Shown here: piece after piece, positions 1-6,070 of the stretch
Numbering within the stretch: the first letter of the stretch is position 1
Layout of the letters: the number at the start of each line of letters is the position of its first letter
DNA from: UBA1124 sp963933095
Lineage (GTDB): Bacteria > Pseudomonadota > Gammaproteobacteria > Pseudomonadales > Cellvibrionaceae
Length of the DNA stretch: 7,947 nucleotides
NCBI GenBank assembly: GCA_963933095.1
Contig: CAWVSV010000096.1
Span: forward strand, 1 to 7,947
Direction of reading: 5' to 3'
Notes under the pieces: generated by a model
The model's input: the letters and a program-made list of their open reading frames with translations, nothing else
Told to the model about the DNA's origin: nothing
Databases searched by the model: none
Position numbers and translations under genes: made by a program

Positions 1-80
1 ACAGAGCGAGAAAGAGCAGAAAACTAATTAGCATGGGTTTGACGACCTCAACAATTAAACAGATATAAAAATTTATAAAT

Positions 81-107
81 AAAAAAACCAGTAAAGCTCG
101 CTTTTTT
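81..107 (-). terminator. possible terminator of the ect operon
   Basis: Just after the ectC stop, the minus strand reads an A-tract, a short AAAG/CTTT inverted repeat with a four-base loop, then CTGG and seven T residues. The outer A and T tracts could also pair, which would make the element bidirectional. The stem is short and AT-rich, so this is a weak call based on position and the T-run. No gene is visible between this point and base 1. Confidence 0.3.
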
Positions 108-129
108 ATTAGATCAATAGGCTACAGAT

Positions 130-528
130 TTAATCAGCAATTACTTCTGCTTCAAGCTCATAGGCCCCTTCGGCATTGTGCACCTCTTTGCCATGCAATG
201 GTGGATTAAATACACAGGCCATTTTCATCTCCTCGGTGGCACGTAATATATGTTTGTCGTTTTGGTCGAGAATATAAATAGTGCCAGGAGTAATTGGATG
301 AATTTTTCCGGTCGCTAAATCTTCGACACTGCCCTCACCAGAAACACAGTACACAGACTCCAGATGATTCTGATAATGCAACGGTAACTCGGCAGCTTTA
401 TAAATGGTGGTAATATGAAAAGAAAAGCCCATATTGTCATTTTTCAACAATAGACGAGTTGAATCCCATCCCTCGCTGACTATCTTGCGATCTGTTTTTT
501 CAGCATCTTGTAATTGGCGAACAATCAT
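130..528 (-). CDS. ectC: L-ectoine synthase EctC
   Basis: Cytoplasmic cupin enzyme that cyclises N-gamma-acetyl-2,4-diaminobutyrate to ectoine with loss of water, the last step of ectoine synthesis. The protein is 132 residues, the normal length. It starts MIVRQLQDAEKTDRK and carries the family stretches WDSTR (21-25), SVYCVSGEG (58-66) and IYILDQNDKH (84-93). Residues aligned with those described for crystallised EctC are all present: iron ligands E57, Y85 and H93, and substrate-pocket residues W21, S23, T40, C105 and F107. The ATG is preceded by AGGG at an 8-base spacing, supporting this start. It lies 29 bases downstream of ectB and is the last gene of ectABC in the window. It should be induced by high salinity with the rest of the operon; that is inference from the family. 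Confidence 0.97.
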   Translation of the reverse strand: MIVRQLQDAEKTDRKIVSEGWDSTRLLLKNDNMGFSFHITTIYKAAELPLHYQNHLESVYCVSGEGSVEDLATGKIHPITPGTIYILDQNDKHILRATEEMKMACVFNPPLHGKEVHNAEGAYELEAEVIAD

Positions 529-557
529 TTTAAAAACCCTATTAGATGATCAGGTGG

Positions 558-1856
558 TTAAGCACTGCAGGCAAAAAAGTCATGCTCGACTGGGAACTTA
601 TCTTCCTGCCCACACACTTCGGCTACGCTGCGTTCTAAAATATCCATCCCCTCAGACAACTGTTTTTGGGAAATAATAAGCGGGCAAAATATTTTTACAA
701 TATGATCTTCAGCACCGCTGGTTTCGATAATCAGACCTTTCTGAAAAGCGCTGCGAGTGATCTTATTGGCCAGCTCGCCGGTGATACAGTTAATACCGCG
801 AAACATACCGCGGCCGCGAGTAGAGAAACGCTCCTCGCCATATTTATCGGCCATTAGTTCCAAGCGCATGCCAATATATACGCCTTTAGCGAGCACTTCC
901 TGCTGGAATTTGTCATCGCACCAATAGTGTTCAATAGCCGCCCTAGCGGTAACAAAAGCCAAGTTATTACCACGGAAGGTACCGTTATGCTGACCGGGTT
1001 TCCACTGATCCAGCTCCGGTTTCATCAGTACCAAGGCAAATGGCAAGCCGTAGCCGCCCAAAGATTTAGACAAGGTAACGATATCAGGCTGAATACCCGA
1101 TTCTTCAAAACTGAAAAAGGTGCCGGTGCGACCACAGCCCGCCTGAATATCATCGACAATCAACAAAACATCATGCTTGCGACACACGGCTTGCAAATTC
1201 TTTAACCAGCTAGTGCTTGCAACATTGATGCCACCCTCACCCTGTATAGTTTCAACGATTACTGCGGCGGGTAAATCGATACCACTGGACGAGTCACTCA
1301 GGACTTTATCTAAATAAGCAGTGGTGTCTATACCATCGCCAAGGTAGCCATCAAAAGGCATACGGGTAACGCCGCCTAAGGTAACACCGGCTGCGCCGCG
1401 ATGATGAGAATTACCAGTAGCCGCCAAAGACCCCATAGTGACGCCATGAAAACTATTGGTGAAACTGACGATATTGCCGCGACCAGTAACATTACGGGCA
1501 ATTTTGAGGGCTGCTTCAACCGCATTGGTCCCGGTGGGGCCAGTAAACTGCACCACATATTCAAGTTTGCGTGGCTTTAAAATATTTTCGTTAAACGACT
1601 GCAAAAACTCACCCTTAGCCTGAGTATGCAGATCTAATCCGTGAGTAATGCCGTCGCGTTCAATGTACTCAATTAAAACTTTTTTAAACAACGGGTGGTT
1701 GTGTCCGTAGTTAAGGGTACCGGCACCAGCCAGAAAATCTAGATAGCGAGTACCATCACGGTCAAACATTTCGCAGCCTAAGGCGCGATTAAAAACACGT
1801 GGAAAAGCACGTGCATAACTCTGGACTTCAGATTCAATGTCTTCAAAAATTTTCAA
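558..1856 (-). CDS. ectB: diaminobutyrate--2-oxoglutarate transaminase EctB
   Basis: PLP-dependent class III aminotransferase that converts L-aspartate-4-semialdehyde plus glutamate to 2,4-diaminobutyrate, the first dedicated ectoine step. An open frame starts at 1871, but I choose the TTG at 1856. It gives 432 residues and an N-terminus KIFEDIESEVQSYARAFPRVF, typical of EctB. It has GGAG six bases upstream and sits one base after the ectA TAA. Signatures, numbered from the chosen start: FLAGAGTLNYGHNHP (41-55), TGPTGTNAVEAALK (105-118), VDDIQAGCGRTG (234-245, cofactor Asp at 235) and TLSKSLGGYG with the PLP lysine at about 264. No frameshift or truncation is seen. Translational coupling to ectA is likely because the ribosome site lies inside the end of ectA. 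Confidence 0.95.
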   Translation of the reverse strand: MKIFEDIESEVQSYARAFPRVFNRALGCEMFDRDGTRYLDFLAGAGTLNYGHNHPLFKKVLIEYIERDGITHGLDLHTQAKGEFLQSFNENILKPRKLEYVVQFTGPTGTNAVEAALKIARNVTGRGNIVSFTNSFHGVTMGSLAATGNSHHRGAAGVTLGGVTRMPFDGYLGDGIDTTAYLDKVLSDSSSGIDLPAAVIVETIQGEGGINVASTSWLKNLQAVCRKHDVLLIVDDIQAGCGRTGTFFSFEESGIQPDIVTLSKSLGGYGLPFALVLMKPELDQWKPGQHNGTFRGNNLAFVTARAAIEHYWCDDKFQQEVLAKGVYIGMRLELMADKYGEERFSTRGRGMFRGINCITGELANKITRSAFQKGLIIETSGAEDHIVKIFCPLIISQKQLSEGMDILERSVAEVCGQEDKFPVEHDFFACSA

Positions 1857-1857
1857 T

Positions 1858-2379
1858 TTATTCTCCAGCAAGCAATTCTGAGGATGCCGTCAAGCGACCT
1901 GTGTCATTAATATCCGCCTGTGTTTGCGTTAACAAACTTGGCATAGGTCCAATACTGAGCAGCACTTCATCGTCGTGCTCACCGTCGAAGTGGCTATCTC
2001 GAGCAAATAACAGGCTCCGGGTAGACTCCACCTCCAACTGCTGGGCCAGCCGTTCAAAAACGGACCATGACGCTGTGTTACCCGGATTTATCGTTGTGTG
2101 TAAGTAGCGAACCGGTGGCTGTAAATCGCTCGAGAGCTGTTGCTGCAGAAGACGAATCGCCAAGCCCTCACCGCGCGCCTCAGGGCTCACCGCCAATTGC
2201 CATATAAATAGTACGCCGGGGTCACTGGGTAAGCGGTAACCTGAAACAAAACCCAGCAGTTCGCCATCTTGCTCGGCGAGGGCACAGGTATCAGAAAAAT
2301 GATGGCACTGCAGTAGATTGCAGTAGGTGGAGTTTTTATCAAGTGGCGGACACCGAGCGATCAATTGCTGTAGTGCCAA
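1858..2379 (-). CDS. ectA: L-2,4-diaminobutyrate N-acetyltransferase EctA (start uncertain)
   Basis: GNAT-fold enzyme that acetylates 2,4-diaminobutyrate at the gamma nitrogen using acetyl-CoA, the second ectoine step. From the only conventional start in frame (TTG at 2379) it is 173 residues. Seen in it: the EctA signature CPPLDKNSTYCNLLQC (10-25), the CoA-binding GNAT motif LAVSPEARGEGLAIRLL (62-78) and TINPGNTASWSVFERLA (96-112). The frame continues upstream to a TAA at 2467-2469. Those codons encode GEIQFRRPNSQDGL, which matches the usual first beta strand of EctA. The real protein therefore probably begins upstream, yet no ATG, GTG or TTG exists there. An AAAGG (2421-2425) stands eight bases before an ATA codon at 2410-2412, giving a 184-residue protein if used. 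The start may be non-AUG, mutated or misread. It is the first gene of ectABC. Confidence 0.93.
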   Translation of the reverse strand: MALQQLIARCPPLDKNSTYCNLLQCHHFSDTCALAEQDGELLGFVSGYRLPSDPGVLFIWQLAVSPEARGEGLAIRLLQQQLSSDLQPPVRYLHTTINPGNTASWSVFERLAQQLEVESTRSLLFARDSHFDGEHDDEVLLSIGPMPSLLTQTQADINDTGRLTASSELLAGE

Positions 2380-2604
2380 GCCATCTTGGCTGTTGGGTCG
2401 ACGAAACTGTATTTCGCCCGCCTTTAAATCGTTCTCTAAGCTTTTCTCTGTGATAATCTCACCAATTTACATCTTTTACGATAGATAGATGGTAACTTTA
2501 ATAAGCAAAAAGCAGCTAAAAAAAGTAAAATTTAACCTAATATTGCCTTTTTAATACGTATATATTGAATTTTTCTCCGTTTAGACAGAAGCCAAAAATT
2601 CAGA

Positions 2605-2620
2605 ATACATAGTACACGAT
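2605..2620. promoter_or_regulatory. putative EctR operator, copy 1
   Basis: The sequence ATACATAGTACACGAT differs at two positions from copy 2, which starts 25 bases further on. Dyad symmetry is partial (AT and GT/AC steps pair around the centre at 2614/2615). It lies in the ectA promoter area, between ectA and its divergently transcribed MarR gene, where a MarR-type repressor would be expected to bind. The assignment is inference from repeat, symmetry and position. Confidence 0.5.
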
Positions 2621-2627
2621 TGAAAAT

Positions 2628-2651
2628 ATATACATAGTGTACGATGAATAT
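2628..2651. promoter_or_regulatory. putative EctR operator, copy 2
   Basis: A pseudopalindrome centred at 2639/2640 in which nine of twelve base pairs are complementary. The core is ATACATAGTGTACGAT. It resembles, as I recall it, the EctR1 site of Methylomicrobium alcaliphilum (TATTTAGT-GT-ACTATATA, two 8-base half-sites 2 bases apart), with about 13 of 18 positions equal when aligned on the central AGTGTAC. A MarR dimer is the expected ligand. Location next to the ect operon and the regulator gene supports a role in repression of ectABC and possible autoregulation. Confidence 0.6.
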
Positions 2652-2773
2652 TCAGATGAAAGCATGATCAAAATAATAGCCTCTGGCCCGCCCCTTTAAC
2701 ATAAGCATTGACCTTGACTGCAACCAAATACATCAAATAGCACTATAGAATAGCTAAAAGAGAGTTATAATCG

Positions 2774-3343
2774 ATGGTCTCCCCCTCCGAGCTAATGCCA
2801 GCTCGCTTGAACTTGAGCCGTCGAATGAATAGAGCTGATGATGTACTTATTGCCCTGCGACGCGTTATTCGCGCCACTGACCTGCACTCCAAGTATCTCA
2901 GCAAGACCGTAGGGTTGACGGCACCACAACTACTTATTCTTCAAAGCCTGCGCGAAGCCGACGACCTGCCCGTCGGTGAGCTAGCGAATAAAGTTAGCCT
3001 CAGTCAGGCCACAGTGACCTCTATAGTGGACCGTCTAGAGAAAAAGAGTTTTGTGCGACGCGAGCGCAGCCAAACAGATAAGCGCAAGGTTTTAGTGCAA
3101 TTAGCTGAGCTCGGGGTTGTCGCTCTTAAAGACTCCCCGACGCCTTTACAAGAAAACTTTGTGCGTCAATTCAATGATTTACAGGACTGGGAGCAAACGA
3201 TGATGATTGCCTCCCTGCAGCGAGTGGCGCAAATGATGGACGCCCAACACATTGATGCTGCCCCCGTACTCGATATAGGTATTCTAGACCGGGCGACAGA
3301 AGAAAATCGCCCGCCTCAATTTGATGATAAAAATAATAAGTAG
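2774..3343 (+). CDS. ectR: MarR-family transcriptional regulator, EctR-like
   Basis: Probable dimeric winged-helix repressor of the ectoine operon. The protein is 189 residues. The N-terminal helix holds DDVLIALRRVIRATDLHSKYL (22-42). The wHTH region runs from LTAPQLLILQSL (48-59) through PVGELANKVSLSQATVTSIV (66-85), including the recognition helix around 76-90, to the wing RRERSQTDKRK (95-105) with the MarR-type Asp/Arg pair. The long C-terminal helix and tail end in DAAPVLDIGILD (161-172). The ATG has a ribosome site (AAAAGAGAG) about ten bases upstream. The gene is divergent from ectABC, the arrangement known for ectR in halophilic methylotrophs and other ectoine producers. The family assignment is certain; EctR identity rests on context, size and the operator-like repeats. 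A terminator hairpin follows. Confidence 0.85.
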   Translation: MVSPSELMPARLNLSRRMNRADDVLIALRRVIRATDLHSKYLSKTVGLTAPQLLILQSLREADDLPVGELANKVSLSQATVTSIVDRLEKKSFVRRERSQTDKRKVLVQLAELGVVALKDSPTPLQENFVRQFNDLQDWEQTMMIASLQRVAQMMDAQHIDAAPVLDIGILDRATEENRPPQFDDKNNK

Positions 3344-3384
3344 CAAGGCTATTGGATGGCTAGTTCACGCCGCTCTAGATGATG

Positions 3385-3412
3385 CCTGCTAAGCTGTTAG
3401 GCGGGAATTTTT
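3385..3412 (+). terminator. rho-independent terminator after the ectR-like gene
   Basis: The arm CCTGCTAA (3385-3392) pairs with TTA (3397-3399) and GCGGG (3401-3405) around a GCTG tetraloop, with one bulged G at 3400 and one G-T wobble. The sequence AA then TTTTT (3408-3412) follows. It is 42 bases after the ectR-like stop and overlaps the 3' end of the convergent araC gene, so it would mainly serve the plus-strand transcript. Confidence 0.55.
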
Positions 3413-4410
3413 AGCACCTCTTTACGGTAATCACTTGGCGAGCACTGGTACCAGCGCTTAAACGCCCGCGAAAAATTGGCCTGTTCCGAGAAACCTAATA
3501 AATAGGCTATCTCGCTTAAACTTAATCTATTTTCGCGAATATATTGACCCGACATAGTTTCGCGAGTCGCCTGAACAATATGACTAAAACTGGTGCCCTC
3601 CTCACTTAAGCGGCGCTGCATACTGCGACCACTCATGTTTAGTGAAGCGGCAATGGTTTGCTCGCTCGCCTCACCCGACGGCAGCAATTCAAGCACTGTG
3701 CGCTCAACTTGCTGAGCAATGCTACTCGCCTCAATACGCTTTAAGTAATCCTGCAACAAATGTTCATTAACGCGCAACAACTCTGCACTCGCCCCTGGCA
3801 GCGATCGCTCAACATCGGCGCGTGCAATAATCATTTCATTGATTTCACAGCCACACACAACCGGCGCCCCTAAAGCCGCCTCTAAAATTGGCGTAGACGC
3901 TGAAGCCGCTACCGTTAAACGTATTTCCACTGGTGCAAACTGCGGCCCTAATAAGAGTCGGCACATAGTGATAAGTGCAATAAAAGCCGCATCTAACACC
4001 TGTGGTAAATCGTGTGTCCAGTCCTGTTGCGACTGAAATGAAAATGAATAATTTAAACCACTTCTCGACAGATATGTCACCAGCTGCGTATTTACCACCT
4101 TGGCATAGCGACAAAATCGCTGCATAGCATCTTGTAAACTTTGACTGGCCAGCCATGCATACCCTAGCGCATGAAAACTCACCGGGCTCCAGCGCTTACC
4201 CACTTCGATGCCGATACAAGGGTTATTGCTATGTTCGGCCACGGCACGCCACAAGTTGCGCATCGACTCAGATTCAAAACGGGCGCCACCGTCGCTCAAG
4301 AGCGTGGGATCAATACCGGCCTGCTCAAAAATTTGACGCGTATTTAGACCCTCGGCCTGCAATGCCTGCCAAATTAATAACGCCCAAGATGAAAGTGCTG
4401 TATCTGCCAT
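3397..4410 (-). CDS. AraC-family transcriptional regulator with Arabinose_bd-type N-terminal domain
   Basis: DNA-binding regulator, 337 residues from the chosen ATG. Residues 1-200 look like the Arabinose_bd-type sensor domain of stand-alone AraC regulators; FHALGYAWLASQSLQDAMQRFCRY falls at 79-102 (seen across adjacent segments). The C-terminal AraC domain has two helix-turn-helix units. The first is IAASLNMSGRSMQRRLSEEG (253-272), the second IAYLLGFSEQANFSRAFKRW (301-320), followed by the family tail YQCSPSDYRKE (321-331). The frame is open to 4515, but the ATG at 4410 is preferred because GGAG lies seven bases before it and the N-terminus MADTALSSWALLIWQAL fits the family. It diverges from the lpxC homologue and shares a repeat-bearing control region with it, so it is the likely regulator of that gene and perhaps of itself. 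The ligand is unknown. Confidence 0.9.
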   Translation of the reverse strand: MADTALSSWALLIWQALQAEGLNTRQIFEQAGIDPTLLSDGGARFESESMRNLWRAVAEHSNNPCIGIEVGKRWSPVSFHALGYAWLASQSLQDAMQRFCRYAKVVNTQLVTYLSRSGLNYSFSFQSQQDWTHDLPQVLDAAFIALITMCRLLLGPQFAPVEIRLTVAASASTPILEAALGAPVVCGCEINEMIIARADVERSLPGASAELLRVNEHLLQDYLKRIEASSIAQQVERTVLELLPSGEASEQTIAASLNMSGRSMQRRLSEEGTSFSHIVQATRETMSGQYIRENRLSLSEIAYLLGFSEQANFSRAFKRWYQCSPSDYRKEVLKIPA

Positions 4411-4463
4411 AGCTGTGCTCCATATGCCTGCATAAAGACCGAGTTCCTGCGCCTTCATACACA

Positions 4464-4491
4464 AGAATAACCATCTGGCGCCAGATGACAA
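4464..4491 (-). promoter_or_regulatory. putative araC-family gene promoter with palindromic operator in the spacer
   Basis: On the minus strand TTGTCA (4486-4491) is followed after 16 bases by TATTCT (4464-4469), a good sigma-70-type pair. The spacer is largely the perfect 16-base palindrome CATCTGGCGCCAGATG (4472-4487), which also overlaps the -35. A protein bound there would be expected to block this promoter, suggesting autorepression. This reading is inference from spacing and symmetry. Confidence 0.5.
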
Positions 4492-4493
4492 CT
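4476..4493 (+). repeat. direct repeat copy 1, putative AraC-type operator
   Basis: The sequence TGGCGCCAGATGACAACT matches copy 2 at 15 of 18 positions. It overlaps the -35 and spacer of the divergent regulator's promoter. AraC-family proteins commonly bind direct repeats of this size. Confidence 0.6.
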
Positions 4494-4528
4494 CCATGGC
4501 AGAAAATGATACCAACCAGACTCTAAGT

Positions 4529-4546
4529 TGGCGTCAGCTGACAATT
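4529..4546 (+). repeat. direct repeat copy 2, putative AraC-type operator
   Basis: The sequence TGGCGTCAGCTGACAATT lies exactly 53 bases from copy 1 in the same orientation, about five turns of B-DNA, so both copies face the same side of the helix. It contains the perfect palindrome GTCAGCTGAC. It also covers the CTGACA that could serve as the -35 of the lpxC promoter. Confidence 0.6.
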
Positions 4547-4566
4547 AACAACGCCCAAGTTTTAGC
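4538..4566 (+). promoter_or_regulatory. possible activator-dependent promoter of the lpxC-like gene
   Basis: CTGACA (4538-4543) is a good -35, but 17 bases on stands TTTAGC (4561-4566), a poor -10. The -35 is embedded in direct repeat copy 2. A weak core with an adjacent regulator site is what an AraC-activated promoter looks like, but this is a weak call. Confidence 0.35.
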
Positions 4567-4600
4567 ACAATAAAGGTGAGGTAATTAATAGGGGCTAGTC

Positions 4601-5560
4601 ATGGAAAACACTCAAATGCATACACACAGCAAGTACTACCAACATACCCTGCGCGAGTGCATATCCTGCATCGGTGTTGGTTTACATTCAGGCTTACCGG
4701 TCACCATGACGGTGATGCCGGCTGAGGACAATAGCGGCATTATTTTTCATCGCCGCGATTTAGACCCTGCTCGCGCTGAAGTTCATGCACGCTGGAATAT
4801 GGTTACCGACACCCGTATGTCAACCACCATTGCCAACTCTAGCGGCACCTCTGTTAGCAGCATCGAACACTTAATGGCGGCGCTTTATGCCTGCGGTATC
4901 GACAACGCACGGGTGATACTCGACTCGCCAGAAGTACCGTGTATGGACGGTAGCTCGATGACTTTTGTGAAGTTAATTGAACAGACGGGGGTCACGCCTC
5001 AAACCAGTTTGCGACGCGCCATTGTTATCACCAAACCGGTCAGTATTTGCGAGGGAGAACAACGTGTCAGTTTAACGCCCAACAGCACACCCACCGTCGA
5101 GGTCAACATTAACTGTGAGCAAGAAAATATTGGTGAACAACACTATGCGTGCCCCATTAACGCGCAAGCTTTTAGCCGCGAATTAGCCTCGGCACGAACA
5201 TTTTTCTTGCAAGAACAATTGCACACCATGAACAAACTAGGCCTAGCCCGCGGTGGTTCACTCCGAAACGCGGTGCTGTTCGATGGCGGAAAAATACAAA
5301 ATAAAGAGGGGTTACGTTTTAACAATGAGTTCGCGCGCCATCAAGCGCTCGATGCCATTGGCGATTTAAGTTTAGCTGGCGCCGCCATTATTGGTTCGTT
5401 TAAAGGGCTTTTAAGTGGCCACAAACTGAATAATGCACTGTTGCATGAATTAATGCTTAACGATGATTGCTGGCGCTACACCAGTTTGCAAGAGGCCGAA
5501 GAAAAATGGTCAGAAATCGTTGAGATAACGAATGGTTTACATATTTCTGCACAACTATAG
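4601..5560 (+). CDS. lpxC: LpxC-type UDP-3-O-acyl-N-acetylglucosamine deacetylase (possible paralogue)
   Basis: Zinc deacetylase of the family that removes acetate from UDP-3-O-(acyl)-GlcNAc, the committed step of lipid A synthesis in the cytoplasm. It has 319 residues against about 305 in E. coli. Seen: GVGLHSG (25-31), SSIEHLMAAL (86-95) with catalytic E89 and zinc ligand H90, PEVPCMDGSS (110-119), SARTFFL (197-203) with T200, FARHQALDAIGD (244-255) with zinc ligands H247 and D251, and LSGHKLNN (271-278) with catalytic H274. Key catalytic residues are therefore intact. Odd points are Gln 248 where E. coli has Lys 239, and Ser 74 at the place of Cys 63. AGGGG six bases before the ATG supports the start. 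It stands beside a divergent AraC gene rather than between ftsZ and secA, so it may be a second, regulated copy. Whether the genome has another lpxC cannot be seen here. Confidence 0.88.
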   Translation: MENTQMHTHSKYYQHTLRECISCIGVGLHSGLPVTMTVMPAEDNSGIIFHRRDLDPARAEVHARWNMVTDTRMSTTIANSSGTSVSSIEHLMAALYACGIDNARVILDSPEVPCMDGSSMTFVKLIEQTGVTPQTSLRRAIVITKPVSICEGEQRVSLTPNSTPTVEVNINCEQENIGEQHYACPINAQAFSRELASARTFFLQEQLHTMNKLGLARGGSLRNAVLFDGGKIQNKEGLRFNNEFARHQALDAIGDLSLAGAAIIGSFKGLLSGHKLNNALLHELMLNDDCWRYTSLQEAEEKWSEIVEITNGLHISAQL

Positions 5561-5569
5561 GAAGATATT

Positions 5570-6022
5570 ATGAAAGCACAAAAAGTAGAAAATCTTCATG
5601 CCGATAGTCGCTGGGATCTAATTCCCAGCGAAATACTCGACCTATTATATGAAGCCGGTATAGCACGCGATATTAGTTGCGATTTAATTGAAGCGCTGCC
5701 CGATGATTTATGGCCGCAAATTCAATTGGCCAGCATCAAACTCGACCCCAACAGCGCAAAAATGTGCAACGCCATCACGGTAATTCTTGCCTACTTAATG
5801 CAACACGAATTTAAATTACCACTAGAAATAGACATACAGCTTGGCTCGGCCTTTCAATTTTTACAGGGCAAAGTGGCAGAGTTGCGTATTAAAGGGCAAA
5901 GCGACGCCATAGATGCCGCACGCCAACGCCTAGAGGAAGTTATCAGTGAATTCTTTGATGAATTTTATCATCAGGATAATCCCGACAGTGCTTATCGCGC
6001 CGCTAATGAAGCAGTACATTAG
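5570..6022 (+). CDS. hypothetical protein, operon partner of the lpxC-like gene
   Basis: I do not recognise this 150-residue protein. It starts 9 bases after the lpxC-like stop, and its ribosome site AGGAAG (5559-5564) overlaps that stop codon, so the two are almost certainly co-transcribed and perhaps translationally coupled. It has no signal peptide and no clear membrane span. The composition is acidic and helical-looking, with PSEILDLLYEAGIARDISCDLI at about 19-40 and an amphipathic C-terminal helix RQRLEEVISEFFDEFYHQ (118-135). A middle segment, LPLEIDIQLGSAFQFLQGKVAELRIKG (83-109, as seen across adjacent stretches), looks like strand-helix-strand. A role linked to LpxC or lipid A control is suggested only by neighbourhood. 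Confidence 0.8.
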   Translation: MKAQKVENLHADSRWDLIPSEILDLLYEAGIARDISCDLIEALPDDLWPQIQLASIKLDPNSAKMCNAITVILAYLMQHEFKLPLEIDIQLGSAFQFLQGKVAELRIKGQSDAIDAARQRLEEVISEFFDEFYHQDNPDSAYRAANEAVH

Positions 6023-6032
6023 CGACAATAGT

Positions 6033-6070
6033 AAGGGGGGATATAACGCCTCACCCCTTCTGCCTTTTTT
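6033..6070 (+). terminator. terminator-like hairpin after the lpxC-like operon
   Basis: AAGGGG (6033-6038) pairs with CCCCTT (6054-6059). After one G-A mismatch, GA (6040-6041) also pairs with TC (6051-6052), leaving a nine-base loop. Five bases later there is a run of six T (6065-6070). It begins 11 bases after the hypothetical gene's stop, which fits the end of the lpxC-like operon. Confidence 0.5.

Larger units (their letters stand above)
2413..2773. promoter_or_regulatory. divergent control region between ectA and the ectR-like gene
   Basis: About 360 bases, strongly AT-rich between 2460 and 2660, separate ectA (minus) from the MarR gene (plus). They hold two related pseudopalindromes listed separately. 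On the plus strand there is a TATAGA (2744-2749) that could be the -10 of the regulator gene, and TTGACC/TTGACT at 2708-2719, but the latter are not at a normal distance from it. An AAAAGAGAG ribosome site lies at about 2757-2764. On the minus strand there are several TATA-like words in the operator area but no convincing -35/-10 pair, so I name no ectA promoter. The upstream in-frame part of ectA may extend to 2466. No further gene is seen. Confidence 0.6.

Noticed and set aside
666..1205. Plus-strand frames inside ectB
   Set aside because: Shadows of ectB; composition follows the opposite-strand codons and no start signal is present.
2550..2562. ATACGTAT palindrome as an additional operator
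   Set aside because: The symmetry stops after eight bases in an AT-rich stretch and no second copy is seen.
2682..2696. Sigma-54-like element TGGCCCGCCCC
   Set aside because: Lacks the GC doublet at the -12 position with correct spacing; probably chance.
2727..2742. Third EctR-like repeat starting AATACAT
   Set aside because: Only the first seven bases match the other two copies; the AGTGTAC core is missing.
3839..4412. Open frames on both strands inside the araC gene
   Set aside because: They overlap a clearly recognisable AraC gene in other frames, have no ribosome sites and no family resemblance.
4411..4515. N-terminal extension of the AraC-family protein by 35 residues
   Set aside because: The frame is open, but GGAG precedes the internal ATG at 4410, the family N-terminus begins there, and the extension would run through the promoter and operator palindrome.
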